A stretch of 64,000 nucleotides of DNA, taken from Hypomyces perniciosus. Its lineage: Eukaryota > Ascomycota > Sordariomycetes > Hypocreales > Hypocreaceae. The stretch's first letter is position 1; each line of letters opens with the position of its first letter. The DNA lies in NCBI GenBank assembly GCA_008477525.1, contig SPDT01000013.1, positions 1,597,501-1,661,500 of the forward strand. The letters run 5' to 3'. Of this stretch, positions 11,397 to 25,396 are shown piece by piece. The translations under genes and the position numbers were made by a program. The notes below the pieces were generated by a model. It was given only the letters and a program-made list of their open reading frames with translations. It made no database searches and was not told the origin of the DNA.

Positions 11397-14300
11397 TATT
11401 AGTCTTTTATTATTTTTAATAAAAGTAAAAAGACTATTAAAGTTAAAGATACTTTTAGCAGTAAATAATTAATCTATTTTTAGTAAAGAGGCTATATTTT
11501 AAATATAAAGACTTTTAAATAAAATTACTTTTTTAAATTATTAATTAAGCTTTCTAGACAGTATTTTATTTATAAAAGAAAAACTTAATATTTATATTTA
11601 ATAACTAAAAGATAAAAATAAATATATTTAAAAAGGAAATATTTAAATACTTTTTTTTAAAGGGAAAACTTTTCTTTTAAACTTTTAGAGATTAATGGTT
11701 CATTGCCTATAATTAGCTTATTATATCCTGCTAGTTTAAAATAACTTTATAAAGGCAATTAAAGTAAAGTATAAATTTAAGTATTTTATTATAAAAGAGA
11801 GTTTCAAGTAGAATTATAAACCTTTTTTATTATTATTAAAAGGCAGTTTAAATTATCCTTTAATACTTTTTTTTAAATAACTTATAAAATTATTTATACT
11901 ACTTTTTATTTAAAAAGAGATATTTAATAGCGATTGGTTAATTATTTTAAAGAGAAAGGTAGATTAGCTGGATTAATTATTTAAAATGAATTTTATTAAT
12001 AGTTTAAAAATAATAATTGCGATAGCCTAATTAAATACTATAAAGCGACTTTATAGATTTTTTGCCTATATTAAACTATTAGATAAAGTTTTTAATTATT
12101 TCTCTTTTAATTTAAAATTATTAAAAGCGAATTCTTTAAAATAACTCCTTTATAGCTTAAAATTTATATATTTTTATAGTATTTTTCCTTTATAATAAAT
12201 AAACAGATAGTTTATTATTAAATCCCTATAACCTAGCAAGAGTTAATTTATATTAATATAATCGCTAAGACTTTTATTTATAGGTATATTAATAATATAA
12301 ATAGCCTTTAACAGGAATTTTAATCTTTAAGAAAGTATAAGAAAATTAGATTTATTATTTAATAGAGATTATATTAAAATTACACTACTAATACTTTAAA
12401 AAGTTAAATAATTAAAGTATATAGAAGTGTAAAGGAATAGAAAAACCTTTTTAGTTTAATAATTTATTAGAAATATAATAGTTTTTACTATAAAACTTTA
12501 TATTAAACTTTTAATTATATAAAGTGTAATAGTAAATATTATACTATTAAAAAGTATAATAACCCTATTTGGCTATATTTCACTAATAGAAATATTAAAC
12601 TTATAGTTTATTAAGACTAAAAATATAATTACTATATAAATCTATTTATAAAATAACTAGAAAAGGTGCGGCTAAATAGCTACTAGTAGTATATAAATAC
12701 TTTATTTAATCCTAGCAGTAATATTTATATTATCTCTTTGTAATAAAAAGATTAATTAAAGATAGTATTTTGCTGTTAATATAAATATTTTAAATGTAAT
12801 ATTATACTATTTAGCCTTATAAATTTCCCTATAACCTTTTTGTAATATATTAATAATATATTATAAAATCTAGTCAATTTTATGTATATTATATATTTTT
12901 CATAATATATTAATTTATTGCTATACTTTTAAAGAGTATATATATTATATTTGCTAAGTTCTCGAAAAGCTATAAAATATAAAGCTATATATTAATATTC
13001 ATAAATATATTTTTTATATTACTTTAATACCTTTCTTTAAATATATTATTATATTTAATAGAATTAAAATAGAATAGTTATATATTTAAGCTATTATTAA
13101 ATGGCTAGTATTTAAAAGTATTTATAATATGTTTATATTTTGAAGATTTATAGGGTTTTACTATTACTTTGTTAAAAATTACAGTAAAATCATAATAGTT
13201 TTAATAGATTTTATTTATAGGAAGCGAGAAAGTTTTTTATAGTTAAAGCCTAGTACTGTTAAAGCTTTTTATTAGCGTAAAGGAAGTTTTTAAAGAAACC
13301 TGTTTTAATATATTATAACTGAAAGGTATTAATTTATATAGAAATAAATATATTAAACTATATAATTAAAGCAGTATTAGCTTAGTATTAGCGAGATACT
13401 TAATACTTTATAGTATGTATATTAAAAAAATTAAATAGTTTTAAATTATATTATTATACCTTTCACATTAAATTTTTTACTATTATAAAGGCTTTTTAAA
13501 TATAAAGATATTGTCTGGCTTATATAAGTATAGAGATTTAAATTATAATAAACTATTTTAATTACTAGTATTTTATAAATAAATAAAAGCTTTTATATTA
13601 ATAGGTAAAGGCTTTTAATAAATTAACTTTATTTAATCTTTCTATTAAATATAAGTGAAAGAAATTAAACCCTGTTAATACTTTATTTTAATGCTTTAAT
13701 TTTTATAATCCTCTTAAAATTAAAGAATTGCAGTAAGGCTATATATTAATAATTCTATAGTATCTTTATAATATAGAAGCCAATAGCTTATATAAATTAA
13801 AACATCTGCAGTAGTGCACTGCAATAATTAAGAATATATAAAATTGCTTATAAATATAAGCATTACTTTAGTATTACTTTAGGTTAAAGGATAGGGATTA
13901 GATGCTATTTAGTAAATAGTTTATTTATAAAGTATAATAGTTAAAGTTATAATAGCTATTAGTTTATAGGTTATATAGTAGACTACTATAAATTTACCGC
14001 TAAAACTATAAAAGTTTTTATACTTAACTGTTTTATAAATTTAATAAACAGATTACTTTATTTTAATAAAAGGTTTAAAGCTAGGGAGTAGTTAATATAT
14101 TTTATAGTAATAATTAGGTTATTAGTAATAACTAGTTAATTTACTATTAAAGTAAAGTCTATATACTAATAGGCCTTTATATTAAAATTTTAGTGCTACT
14201 TTATAATAATTTAACTACTAAATATGAAAGAGTTAATTATACTTTAAAATATATTATATTAATTTATTATTAATAAAGTATAAATTAAGATATTAAATAT

Positions 14301-17143
14301 TATATATTTATATATTATATTTATTAAATAATAAAAGCGAGAACCTATTAACTTTATAGTATACTTGCTTTATTATTAATATTAAAAAAACCTTTTAAAG
14401 AAACTTTTATAGATTTTATTATAAATTTACTAGACATTTTACATTATAAAGGTAAGCACTTATATAATATAATCTTTATTATTATTAACTGGTATATAAA
14501 ATATATTTTATATATATTTATAATAGTATATATTTTAAACAGTAGAGTTATTAACCTTTTTATAAAATATATTTATTTAATTTTGGAATACTATAAGGTA
14601 TTATCTTTCATAGAGATTAACTGTGTAAATCTAGATTTTAGTAAAGTTTTTATTATTTATTTAATTATAAATAGCAATTTAATATTACTTTTCACTTATA
14701 GACTAATAGTTAAATTAAATAATAGAATTAAACTTTAAAGTATTATTTACATTTTTTTATAATAAATAATAAAATAATTAACTATAAAAATTATTCTTTA
14801 TCTAAATTATATATAATAGTATTAAATATTTTATAATTAACTATTTATTAGCTTTTTTACTGCTTAGCTATAAGCCTAATACTTTAAGTTATAATAAATT
14901 AATCTATTATAAATATTATAGTAATATTATTATAAAGGTAAAAGAGCCTTAAGCTATTTATAAAATAGTTAAATAAACCTTATCATAAAGCTAAAAAGAA
15001 TATAAAAAGTAGTATAATATTTATTAAGTTAAAAAGAAATTCGCTGCAGGCAATTGGGTATTATTATTTATAAAATACCTAAAACTCCGGCAACTTAATA
15101 AAAACACTCGCTAAAAAGTATAGTAATTTTTATTAGATTAAATGCTAAATTAGAATAAATAGACTAGTATATTAGCTTTACTTTTTATTTTTTATTAAAA
15201 TTTATAATATTTTTAATATTATAAATCTTAAACTATATTATAGCTGTAAAGGAGAATTTTTTAAGTTAATAAATTACCTTTTTAGCGCTAAAAGAATATT
15301 TAAAATTAAAGAAATTATTAATTATAAATATAAAGGAATATAGCGTTTATATTTAATTAAGTAGAAAGATTATTTAAAGATTAATAATACTTAAAAACAG
15401 AAAAGTAATTTTATTAATATTAAGTTAATTTAAAAGTATAAATAGTAATTTATTAATAAATAATTAGCTACTATTATTAAGTGTTATAAAGTTAAAGGGA
15501 GTAAAATACTATATAGTTTTAATTAATTAATTAAAAATAGAAAATAAGCTTGCAATAGTATATATTTTCTAATATATAAATAGTAATACTACTATTAAAT
15601 AATAATTCATTTCTTTTATTTTTAAATAGTACTTTATTGCAATTTTCTACAATAATAAGATATATTTAAAGAAATATAGGAATTTTAATATATTAATATA
15701 TTATAGAGTAATTAACCGGGAACTGCCTATTATAAACAAAGAAATATATATTAGAATAAAGGTATATATAAGAACAGTAATAATAGTAAGAGAGTTTATT
15801 TAATTACAAGTAACTTAAAGGTTTAAATACTTTAAGTTTTAGCGGCAATACTGTTTATTTACTATAAACTATTTTTTTTTTACTTTTTAATTAAATTTAA
15901 CTTTTACTATATTAATATAAAGTTTTTTTTGTATTGAACTTATAGTAATAGTATTATAAATTAATTTTTTATTAGCTGCTATTATATTATAAAAAAGTAA
16001 TAGTAAAGTATTTACTTTATTAATAAAAGACTTTTAAAAATATTAAATTAATGATTTAGCAGTATTAATAAACTAATAGGCAATTCAGTTATATAATTTA
16101 TTATTTAAAAAATAATAAAAATATTTCTTAAGAGCAGTGAATATAATATAAATTAATATAAAAAGTTTTACTTTTTAATTATATAGAATTTATATTTATT
16201 ATTATAATATTAAAGCAGTTTTCTTTTTAACTTTACATTTTATTTAATTAAAAGGTTAAATAATAATAGTATAAAGTAGGGTCTTTATAGTAAATTAATA
16301 GTAGCTAATAGTAGTATCTATATTCAAATACCTATTAAGTTAAATTGCTAGGAGTTTTATAATATTTTATTAATAAAGGTATAGTAATTTTAAAGGGAGG
16401 GTATTTTAATAACAATACAGTAAAAGTAATATTAACTATAAGCGAAAATAGGCTTATTATATTAAAGTTTTTAAAGACTGCAGGATTATTATTATTTTCT
16501 AAACTTAAGCTATAAATATATTAAATAGGAAGTTATAGTAAAGAATTAATAATAGAAAACTTATAAAGCAGTAATATTTATTATAAAATGAAAAAAGAAA
16601 TTTATAGTTATAGGTTAAATTTAAAAAAAAAGAACTGCTATTATATAATAAATTAGCTGGTAAAGAAAGGCGAAAGAAAGAATATTTATAGGAAAAGTAG
16701 TTATATAAAGGGAAAGGCTAAAAGAGAGAGAGAAATAAAAAAGAAAAAAAGAAAAAAAAGAGAAAAATAGGTAAAAAGTAAAGTTATAGGTAAAAAGAGA
16801 AGTGGGGTAGAAATATATACAGTATATATAATAGTAAATTAAAAGAAGAAAAATAAAGTAAATTATTTATATATTAATAGCGAAAAGTTAATATATTATA
16901 TAAAACTTTTTTATTATCTTTTAAATTTAATTATATAAAAGTATACTTTTAAACTATAAAATTAAAAACTTTTTAAGCTATTAAATATATATTAAAGTAT
17001 TTAAATTTAAGCTTGAAAAAGCGTCTATATAGGAAATAGTTACTATTTAATATAGTAATAGGGTATTAAAAGCTGGAAAAAAGCTGGTTAAATATAAGGT
17101 CTTTACTAGTATTAAAGTTAATGCTATAAAAGGGGGGGCAGTT

Positions 17144-17405
17144 TATTAAAAGACTAAAAGCTTTAAAGCTTTTATAATATTATATAGGCTAGAATATATA
17201 TATAAAAGTAACTGTAATTTTTAAACATATAGAGCTTTAGAGACTAGTAAACTACTGCTATTATATTTAACTATTATTTTCTGGCTTATTACCTGCTTAT
17301 TAGCCCCTATTGCTCCTTTAAATGACTGCTCTTTAACCTCCTTTACTCTTCCCTAAAGTCGCAGCCCCTCGCCTAATCTGTCTGCCTTAAAGAGGGTCTC
17401 TGATA
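17144..17405 (+). repeat. 3' LTR of element C (262 bp)
   Basis: It starts tattaaaagac (5' LTR: tgttaggagac) and ends tctctgata, followed by the tataa duplication. Its last ~100 bp are richer in G and C than the same part of the 5' LTR, so the two LTRs decayed unevenly. Confidence 0.85.
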
Positions 17406-17410
17406 TATAA

Positions 17411-20400
17411 ATAACCTAAATAGCCTAATAAAGCTAATAGAAAATAATAAAAAATTAAATACCTAGATAACTATAATATCGATAAATATATCGCTATATG
17501 ATAGGAAAAAGCTATAGTGTTAATAATATATTTAAATAGTATAGATAAGTAAAGAAATCTTAAAATAATAAATAACTTTAAAGATATTTTATAAATATGA
17601 GATAAAGAATTAAAAGAAAACCTTATTGCTATATATAGATAAAGGCAGGATATATTAAAAAAGGAATAGCAGTTAAATTAATAAATATCCTTAAAGGTTA
17701 AATAAATAAAAGAGTATATATTTGTGGAATTAACTTAAATAAAGTAATATAATTAACAAGGATTATTAAATTACATGATATTTAAAGAGATAGAGGAATT
17801 ATCTTTTTAAATAAAGATAAAAAATAAAAATAGATTTAATTAAGAACGAGTAAAATAAAAAATTAGCAGTTAAATAATATTTATTAAAACTAAAAGATTA
17901 TAAGGTTTTAAATAAAATAATAAATAAACTCTATATATAAGGTTAAATATTATAAATAAAAAGGTTAACTTTATTTAAATGCTTAGTCTTTATTATTTAG
18001 CGTATAGTCAATAGTAAATAAAAAGGTAAAATAGTAATAGACCTTTAATAATTAAATACAATTACCATATTAAATATTTACTTAATACTATTACAGGAAT
18101 AAATTATTATAAGACTAAAAGGAAAAAAGTATATCTTTATATTTAATATATTAGCCTTCTTTTATTAACTCTTAATCTATAAAAACTATAAAGACTAAAT
18201 AATTTTAATAACTCCCTATGGATTAAAAATATCTTATATTATTATTATAGGATTTAAAAATAGTTTATCCTTTATATAAAGATTTATAGACTAATAATTA
18301 TACTATATAAAATATTTTATTTAAATTTATATTAATAATATTATAGTTTTTAGTAACATATTTAAAGAATACTGCTAGTATTTAATAAATCTATTTAAAC
18401 TTTTTAAAAGACGTTATTTTACTATAAACCTTTAAAAATCATTTTATAAATACCTTTTAGTAAGCTTATTTAGTTTTAAAGTAAATATATTAAAACTAAG
18501 TATTATAGTAGATTAAATAAAGGCATTAAAAAAGATTAAAATGCCTATAATATTAATAAATCTAGAAATATATTTAAAAATAGTAATATTTTTAAAGAGA
18601 TTTATTTATAAGTTTTACATAAAAGCTAAACTATTAAAGAAATATAAAATAATACAATTAATATAACTATATAAAGAGAATAAACTAATAAAAGAATAAA
18701 AAAATAAAAGCTTTTAAAATATAAAGAATTATATTGAAACTAATAGAAATTAAAAAAAAGTTATTTTAAATATTATAAAACTATTTAAGAAAAAGATAAA
18801 ACTATATTATTATAATTTAAATAGATTAATATTCTTTAAACTAGACGCTAATGGAAAAGGAATAAGTCTTTTTATTTTTTATATTAAAGGAGATAAATAA
18901 AATCGTTATACTATACTATAATACAAGATCTAACTAGTTTTATTCCTGAAATAACTTTTATTAAAGTTAAAATAACACTTTAAACTAATAAAACTAAAAG
19001 TAATATACCTAGTATAGGCATATAAAAAGCTCAAACTTATAGTTTAATTATTATAATTAAATATAATTGTTTTAATAGATTATACAGCAATAAAAGGAAT
19101 AATAAATTATACTATAATATTAATATTTAATTTAATAAAGGCGAATTATCGATTAATAAACGTATTAGTTTATGTAAGCTAATTCCAACTAAATATTTAC
19201 TATATTTTAAATTATATCAATTTAATTCTAAACGCACTATCCCAACTATTAATAATAAAAGATAAAAAGTATAATAAAGAAGAGAAAAATATTAACTATT
19301 TAAAGGTATTAAATAAACTAGATAATATTTAAAAAAAAAGATCTATACTTTACGATAATAACTATATAAATAAATAATGGCATTGAATTAAAATTTACAG
19401 GAAGCTATAACTTTAATAAAACGCTAGCTTAAATAATCAAATTATTAAAAATGTAAAAAAAAGCCAGGCATATGTATATAATTAATATAAAAAAAGAAAT
19501 TAAAGAAATATAATTATGATTTATAGTAAAAGATAATCTTTTTTATTAAGTTAAATAAAATAAAATAAAATCACTATATATACCCTAAAACTATATATTA
19601 TAAATTCTAAAGGCAGCCTATAATAAAAAGTTTTATACTAGCATATATAAAATAACTATAACCTTGAAAGGATTATCCTTTTATAGGAAACTAAAGTAAA
19701 TTAACAAATAAGTAAAATACTGTACAATTTATTTAAAAAATATAATAGATAAGCAATAATAGCTGGGAAAAGTATAACTAATATTTACACTAACTTAACT
19801 ATACTATACAGTTATAATTAACTTTATTATAAAATTACTAAAAAAAAAGCTTAAATTATTTTAAAGACTACTTACAAACAATAATTTATTTAATACACTA
19901 ATCATAATAACCTATAAATAATGATAAAAAAAATATTAATATTAATATTAAAATAAAAAAAGTATAGAATAGCTATATAAATATAAATATTTTTATAACT
20001 GCTATTACTTTATAATTAACGTATCCTTAAAGTTATTATTAGCGATCGCGACAAAAGATTTATATTTAATTTCTAGCAATAAGTCTTTAAGGCAATAAGA
20101 ATTTAATCAAACTTCAGTACCAGCTATTATTTATAGACAAATAAACGCTTTAAATTGAAAAACTAAGCTATAAAGATAGCTATATAATATTATATAGCAA
20201 TATTAAAAATACTTTAAATAGAAATTATCCTCTTTCTGCAATTGATATTAAATAATACTATTAATACTTGATTAAAAAGATTACTAAATAAAATAGGATT
20301 TAAATTTAAATTAAATAAATTAATAGACATATTTAAATAAAAATTAAAAATAAACTAAAAGGTAATAAATATATTATATTAATTATATATAGAGGAAATA

Positions 20401-23283
20401 TAATATATAATGAACATTGTAGTAATAGACGCTAAATATTTATATAATAAAATATGTAAACTAATAGAATTTTAAATAAAAGATAAAGTGTATTTAAAAC
20501 TTGATAAAGGATATTATTTGCCTAAAAAGCTATTATAAAAATAGTTTTAATAGTAAATATGACTTTTTAAAGTAATTGAAAGGGTTAGTTTATTAATATA
20601 TAGGCTAAAATTCCCTTTAAAGTAAAAGATATATAATATTATTTAAATAATATATTGATATTCAAACTTAAAGGAAATACACTTATTTAAAAAATAAAAA
20701 GAGCTATTAAGCCTAATAATAGTTAAGGGCAAAAGAAAATAAGAAATAAAAAAAATAATGAAAGGATAAGTAAACTAGAGAAGATAATATCTTTAAATTC
20801 AATACTTAATTTAATAGAAAAGATTTAATATAAAATATAATGAATAAATTAAATAGAGATAGCTAATCTTAATAGTAGTAAATATTATATAGAAATTTAA
20901 AGAGGAATACCTAGTTAAAGACCTTTATAAATAAATACTAATACAAGAATTTAAAAAAGTAATAAATATCCTATAAATAAATATTTAAATGCAATTACTA
21001 GTAAAAGCAATAAAGAAATTATAATAGAAAAAAGGAATTTTATATTAAAAGTTATCTCTTTATTTTAAAATGCAATAAATAGTAGATAAAAGGAGTCTAG
21101 GTATTATAAAGTAAATAATAAATATAGGCAGCTATTAACTACTCAACCTTTTACTAAAAACTTTTCTCTCTCTCTTTTTCTCTCTTTTTTATTTCGTTTA
21201 CCTTCTTTACTTTTTTTACTTTTTCCCTATTATTATTACTTTTTTAAAGAATTTTTAACTATATATTATTACCTGCCTTAAAGGTATATTATTTTATATA
21301 CTATTACTATATTAAATACACTTCTATTAACTTAAACCCTTATTTTATTAATTTAAGAAAATTAATTTAATTTTATTAAAGTAATAAATTACTATAGTAC
21401 TATAAAGGCAATTAATACTAAAGCTGTATTATAAAACGTAAAACCTACTTAAATTAATAAAAAAGGTAAAGTATTGAATTATAACTTTAATTTTAAAGTA
21501 TCATAAAATAAATATATAGTAATATAAAGATATCAACGGATTAGTAAAAGAATATATATTAAGAGACAAGGTAATAAAGAATACGTTTTATTTGATTAAA
21601 ATAAAGGCATTATACTATTTAATTTACATTAAAGTATATATTAAGAAATATATATATATAAATATTAAAGGTAAAGACTTTTTTAAATCAACTAAAATAT
21701 TAAAATGTAAATAAAAAGTTAATAAAGGTTAACGAATAGATTTAAGCTATAGGAAAAGCTTATAGCCTACTGGCTGTAATAGTAATTGCAATTATTGTTA
21801 TCCTTAGCATTAAAGGAATAAACCCTTTTATTAGCAGAAAATAAATTAATTTCCTTGCAAATTATAAAACATTTAACTTTACTTTAACTGCAATTAAATA
21901 TTACTTTATACTTAATAATAAAATTGTCCTAATATAAAGAGTTTTAATTAAAATAGAAAAAGAATTTAAAGAAATAAAAATAATAATAATAAAGGATGAA
22001 CTAAAAGAATAAAAGAGATGAATTATAACTATATAAATTAAATATATAGTAATTAATAGCAGTAATATAGACTTAATAAATATAAATAAAGAAATAGATA
22101 ATACATTAAATAAAAAAAAGAATAATATTAAAGATATAATAAAAACTATAAATATTAATATAATATTTAAAATAATATATTAAAATATAGCTAGCCTTTT
22201 ATTAATATTAAGTAAAAAGGAGATATTAATGGTAATAAAAAACTTTATTTAAATTAAATAATAGAAATAAAATTATTAATTGTATTATAAAAGAAAAGGC
22301 TATTAAAAGACTTTAATTATTAATAGAAGAAATAATAAAAACTAGTAACCTTAAAAACCTAGCAGTAAAAATTATAGACTAGATATTGCAATATAATATT
22401 TTAATATTAAATATAATATTAAAAAAGAAGCTAAAGATATAGGTATATTAGATAAAGTATTATAAGATTGCCGGCTAAATAGTCAAAGCAATAAATAACC
22501 TATATAAATATTAATAAATATATATATAAAAAAACCAATACTATAGCTATAAGTAGTAAACCTAACAATAATAATTATTACTAATATTAATATTATTAAG
22601 CAATAATATAGTTACTGAAAGATAAAATAAGCATTAATTATTATATCCAACTAATTGTTTAAATATATCAAATAGACAGAATTATAGTCTAAAAACCTAT
22701 AAAAAATAATAATAAAACTAACCAACTTAGCGGATAAATAAACAAGCATTATTAAAAAGCTGACTATAGTTAACTAAAAACTCTAATAAACCTTAACCCA
22801 GCTAGTCTTAAACTTTACAATACTATAAAAGCAGAAGGATAAAGTTAAAGTACTAGATAAAGTTATTAAAAAAGTAAAAAGGCTTATGGATATAAGCAGA
22901 TAGGGTATTAATATTAGTCTATATATTAACGCGTTAATAAAGACAATCGAACGCCAATATAGGAAGTCAATAAAACTAAAGGAAAATTAATAAATGTTTA
23001 TTTCTTTTCTTTTTTCTTTTTTCCTTTTATTCCTTTATCTTTCTTTATCCTTACTATTATTAACTTTGCTTTATAAATAAATATAAAGAATAATAATAGT
23101 TAAAATAACTGTAACTTTTCTTAAAGGGGGGAGTTGATATATATATTAGGTGTAACCATACACTTAATCCAGAGGATCTTATATTACATGCATTATTACA
23201 TATAACTACACTAGTCTAGACTTCTCTATTTATTAGCTAGCCCAATAAAACCATACTTCTTTACTAACACTTTATATATATCA
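17411..23283 (+). mobile_element. Ty3/gypsy retrotransposon D, 3' part (RT to 3' LTR)
   Basis: Reverse transcriptase and RNase H relics are readable at about 18050-18660. The active-site segment at 18328-18342 reads YINNI (YIDDI in the family), followed by VFSN, then FKLFKRRYFTINL and further gypsy-type connection sequence. Integrase-like relics follow to about 20.7 kb; a long AT-rich tail with pyrimidine-rich runs (about 21170-21230 and 22990-23050) leads to a polypurine tract (ttaaagggggga, about 23121-23132) and the 3' LTR. Stops are spread through all frames. This family differs from A, B and E. Confidence 0.7.
23135..23283 (+). repeat. 3' LTR of gypsy D (149 bp)
   Basis: It starts tgatatatat and ends atatatatca, a perfect terminal inverted repeat with TG..CA ends, and lies right after a polypurine tract. 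No second copy was found in the window. Confidence 0.65.
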
Positions 23284-24747
23284 ATTAATTATTAAAAGCT
23301 TTTAATAATTAAAATGAATAGATTTTAATTAAATATTTACTTTAATAGTTATTTTTTTTCTTTAATAGCTTTTTTTAATATTAATTATTATTTATAATTA
23401 AAAATTAAATAAATTAACTTTATTAATGCATTTTTTAATAAAATATTTAAAAAAATTATTTTCTTTAATTTCTTGAAAAGGTTTAAAGATTATATTAATT
23501 AAATTTCGTTTAAAATTAAATTTATTTTTAAAAAACTCTTTATAGTTTTAAATAATTCTTTAAAAAATAATAATAAACTTTATATACTTTAAAAATTAAA
23601 TTAAAATATATCTTTTTATTTTGAATTTTATTATTTTTTATAAGTTAAATAATAATATTTTTATTATTATTTATAAAAATAATTATCTTTTTATTAAATT
23701 GAATAAAAAAGCTATAATTGAATTAAAGGTAGCTTTTAATAAAGTTTTTATTATAAAAAATAAAAGCTGCATTTTTTTTAAATGTTTTAAATAATTAAAA
23801 AAAAACCTATAAAGTTTCTTAACTTTTAAAATTTAAAGTTTGTTTAATTACCTTTATAGCTTTTACTTTTAATTAATAAAACTATAATTAAATTTAATAA
23901 AATTAATATTAAACTTTTTTAAATTATTATTAAAATTATTATTTATTTAATAATATATATTTACATAAATATTAGCTTTTTAATTTAATAGTTAATAAAG
24001 TAATTTTAAAGTATATATAAAAAGTATTTAAATATAGCCTATAATTTATGATAGTATTTAAATAATGTTTAAAATTTAGCTACTTAATATACTAGAAAAT
24101 TTAATTTTATATTTATTAATTATTATAATAGTAATTTTATTATAGATAAAGAATTAAATAAATCTATTTATAATTATATTATTATAATTATTAATAAATT
24201 AATTAATTAAAAATTAAAAAAAGCTTAATTCTTTTTTATATTAAAAGTAAAGTTTATAACTTTTATAAAAGCTATTAAAAAGATTTAATAGCTTATTAGC
24301 TTATATAAACAGGTAAATTAATTAATTAAATAATTAATCTTTTTATTTCATAATAATAAAAATACTATTTTTACTTTAAATAACTTTACCTTTTATAATA
24401 AAATAAAATATACTTTATTATAATTTAATTATATTAAGGAATAGGTTAAAAATAATATTATTATAATTAACTATTTAAAAACTAGTAAAATACTTATTAA
24501 TAAATTTACTAAACCCTTTTTAAGCTAAAAGTTAAAGAACTTTATAAATCTTTTTAATTTTAAGCTTTTACTTAAAGTATATATTTAAGGTTTTTTACTT
24601 TTTCTTTATAATATTAAGTTATTTGATTTTTTTACTTTTTTAATTATATTAACTATTATTTTTATTTTTATATTTTAATTACTTTTTTATATGTAAATCC
24701 TATATTTACTTTAAAGTTATATAAAATAATATTTATTTTAAAAGAAG
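23284..24747. other. Extremely AT-rich stretch without recognisable features
   Basis: This stretch is almost entirely A and T, with long TTTAAA-type runs. No coding or repeat signal could be read. It is most likely a repeat decayed past recognition. Because an LTR of the 581-bp family begins at 24748, it may be the decayed interior of that element. Confidence 0.6.
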
Positions 24748-25224
24748 TATTAAAAAAGAGGGCTAAAAATAAAGATTTTAATATAATTAGATAATTTTCC
24801 TATTTTAGCTAGACCGAAAATTAAGCTTAATATTACAATTAAATTCTAAAGGAATTTTAATATAAGTTAAGAATTCTCTTTTATTTTTAATAATAATAAT
24901 TAAGCTAAAATTAACTACCCCGCCTATTTTAAACTTAATATAATACTTATAATAAATATTATAAGAAATTTAATGAAAAAGGTTTCCTATTTATATACCT
25001 ATAAGTTAATTTAAGCGATTTTATATATAAATAAATTTTGCAGAAAATAAAAATATAGCTATAAATTTAATTCTGCTACTATATACCTATTATTAAATTA
25101 AAAGACTATTATAAAAGATAAAGTATTATTTTATAATTACTTTTACAATATAGCTATATATTACTAGATATTCTATAGCTTTTTAGCTATAAGATTAAAT
25201 ATAATTTAATTGTTTATTTTATTA
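24748..25224 (+). repeat. 581-bp-family LTR, left part of split copy
   Basis: It matches the reverse complement of 7542-8122 from its end (here tattaaaaaagagggc, elsewhere tgttaaaaaggagggc), with heavy RIP-type change. It breaks off at 25224, where gypsy E starts, and resumes at 57419. Left plus right parts add up to about 580 bp, so it was a full-length LTR before a 32-kb insertion split it. Confidence 0.8.
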
Positions 25225-25396
25225 TATTACGGCACCGACCGTAACGCGATGTTGACGCCCTGTCACGTGAGCCCCGGTCACGTGACCAGGCCCCATCGCG
25301 TTCCTAGCTATAGCTTTCCATAGAGCCTCAGGGCTTTCTCGCTCTCCACGGCACAACAACGATATTTGCCCTGACCTGCCTTTCCGTACTGTAATA
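25225..25396 (+). repeat. 5' LTR of gypsy E (172 bp)
   Basis: It is nearly identical to 57247-57418 and far richer in G and C than its surroundings. It ends gtaata. It carries two GTCACGTGA-type sites around gccccg (about 25262-25285), i.e. a dyad with two CACGTG boxes. Confidence 0.9.

Larger units (their letters stand above)
11135..17405 (+). mobile_element. LTR retrotransposon C, full-length (6.3 kb), RIP-decayed
   Basis: The element has two 262-bp LTRs (11135-11396 and 17144-17405), a polypurine tract (aaaagggggggcag, 17127-17140) just before the 3' LTR, and a 5-bp target duplication tataa (11130-11134 and 17406-17410). The ~5.7-kb internal part is so AT-rich that no protein motif could be assigned with confidence, so superfamily is left open. 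A purine-rich stretch at about 16660-16800 would code for a lysine/arginine-rich segment. The element splits gypsy D. A second, inverted partial copy lies at 1-1594. Confidence 0.85.

Noticed and set aside
16660..16800. Purine-rich run as a functional regulatory tract
   Set aside because: It lies in the decayed interior of element C, and the polypurine tract used for priming is clearly the one at 17127-17140.
1..25000. Mitochondrial DNA or a nuclear copy of it
   Set aside because: The AT-richness is explained by RIP-type change. Readable relics are nuclear retrotransposons with LTRs and TSDs; no mitochondrial gene was seen.
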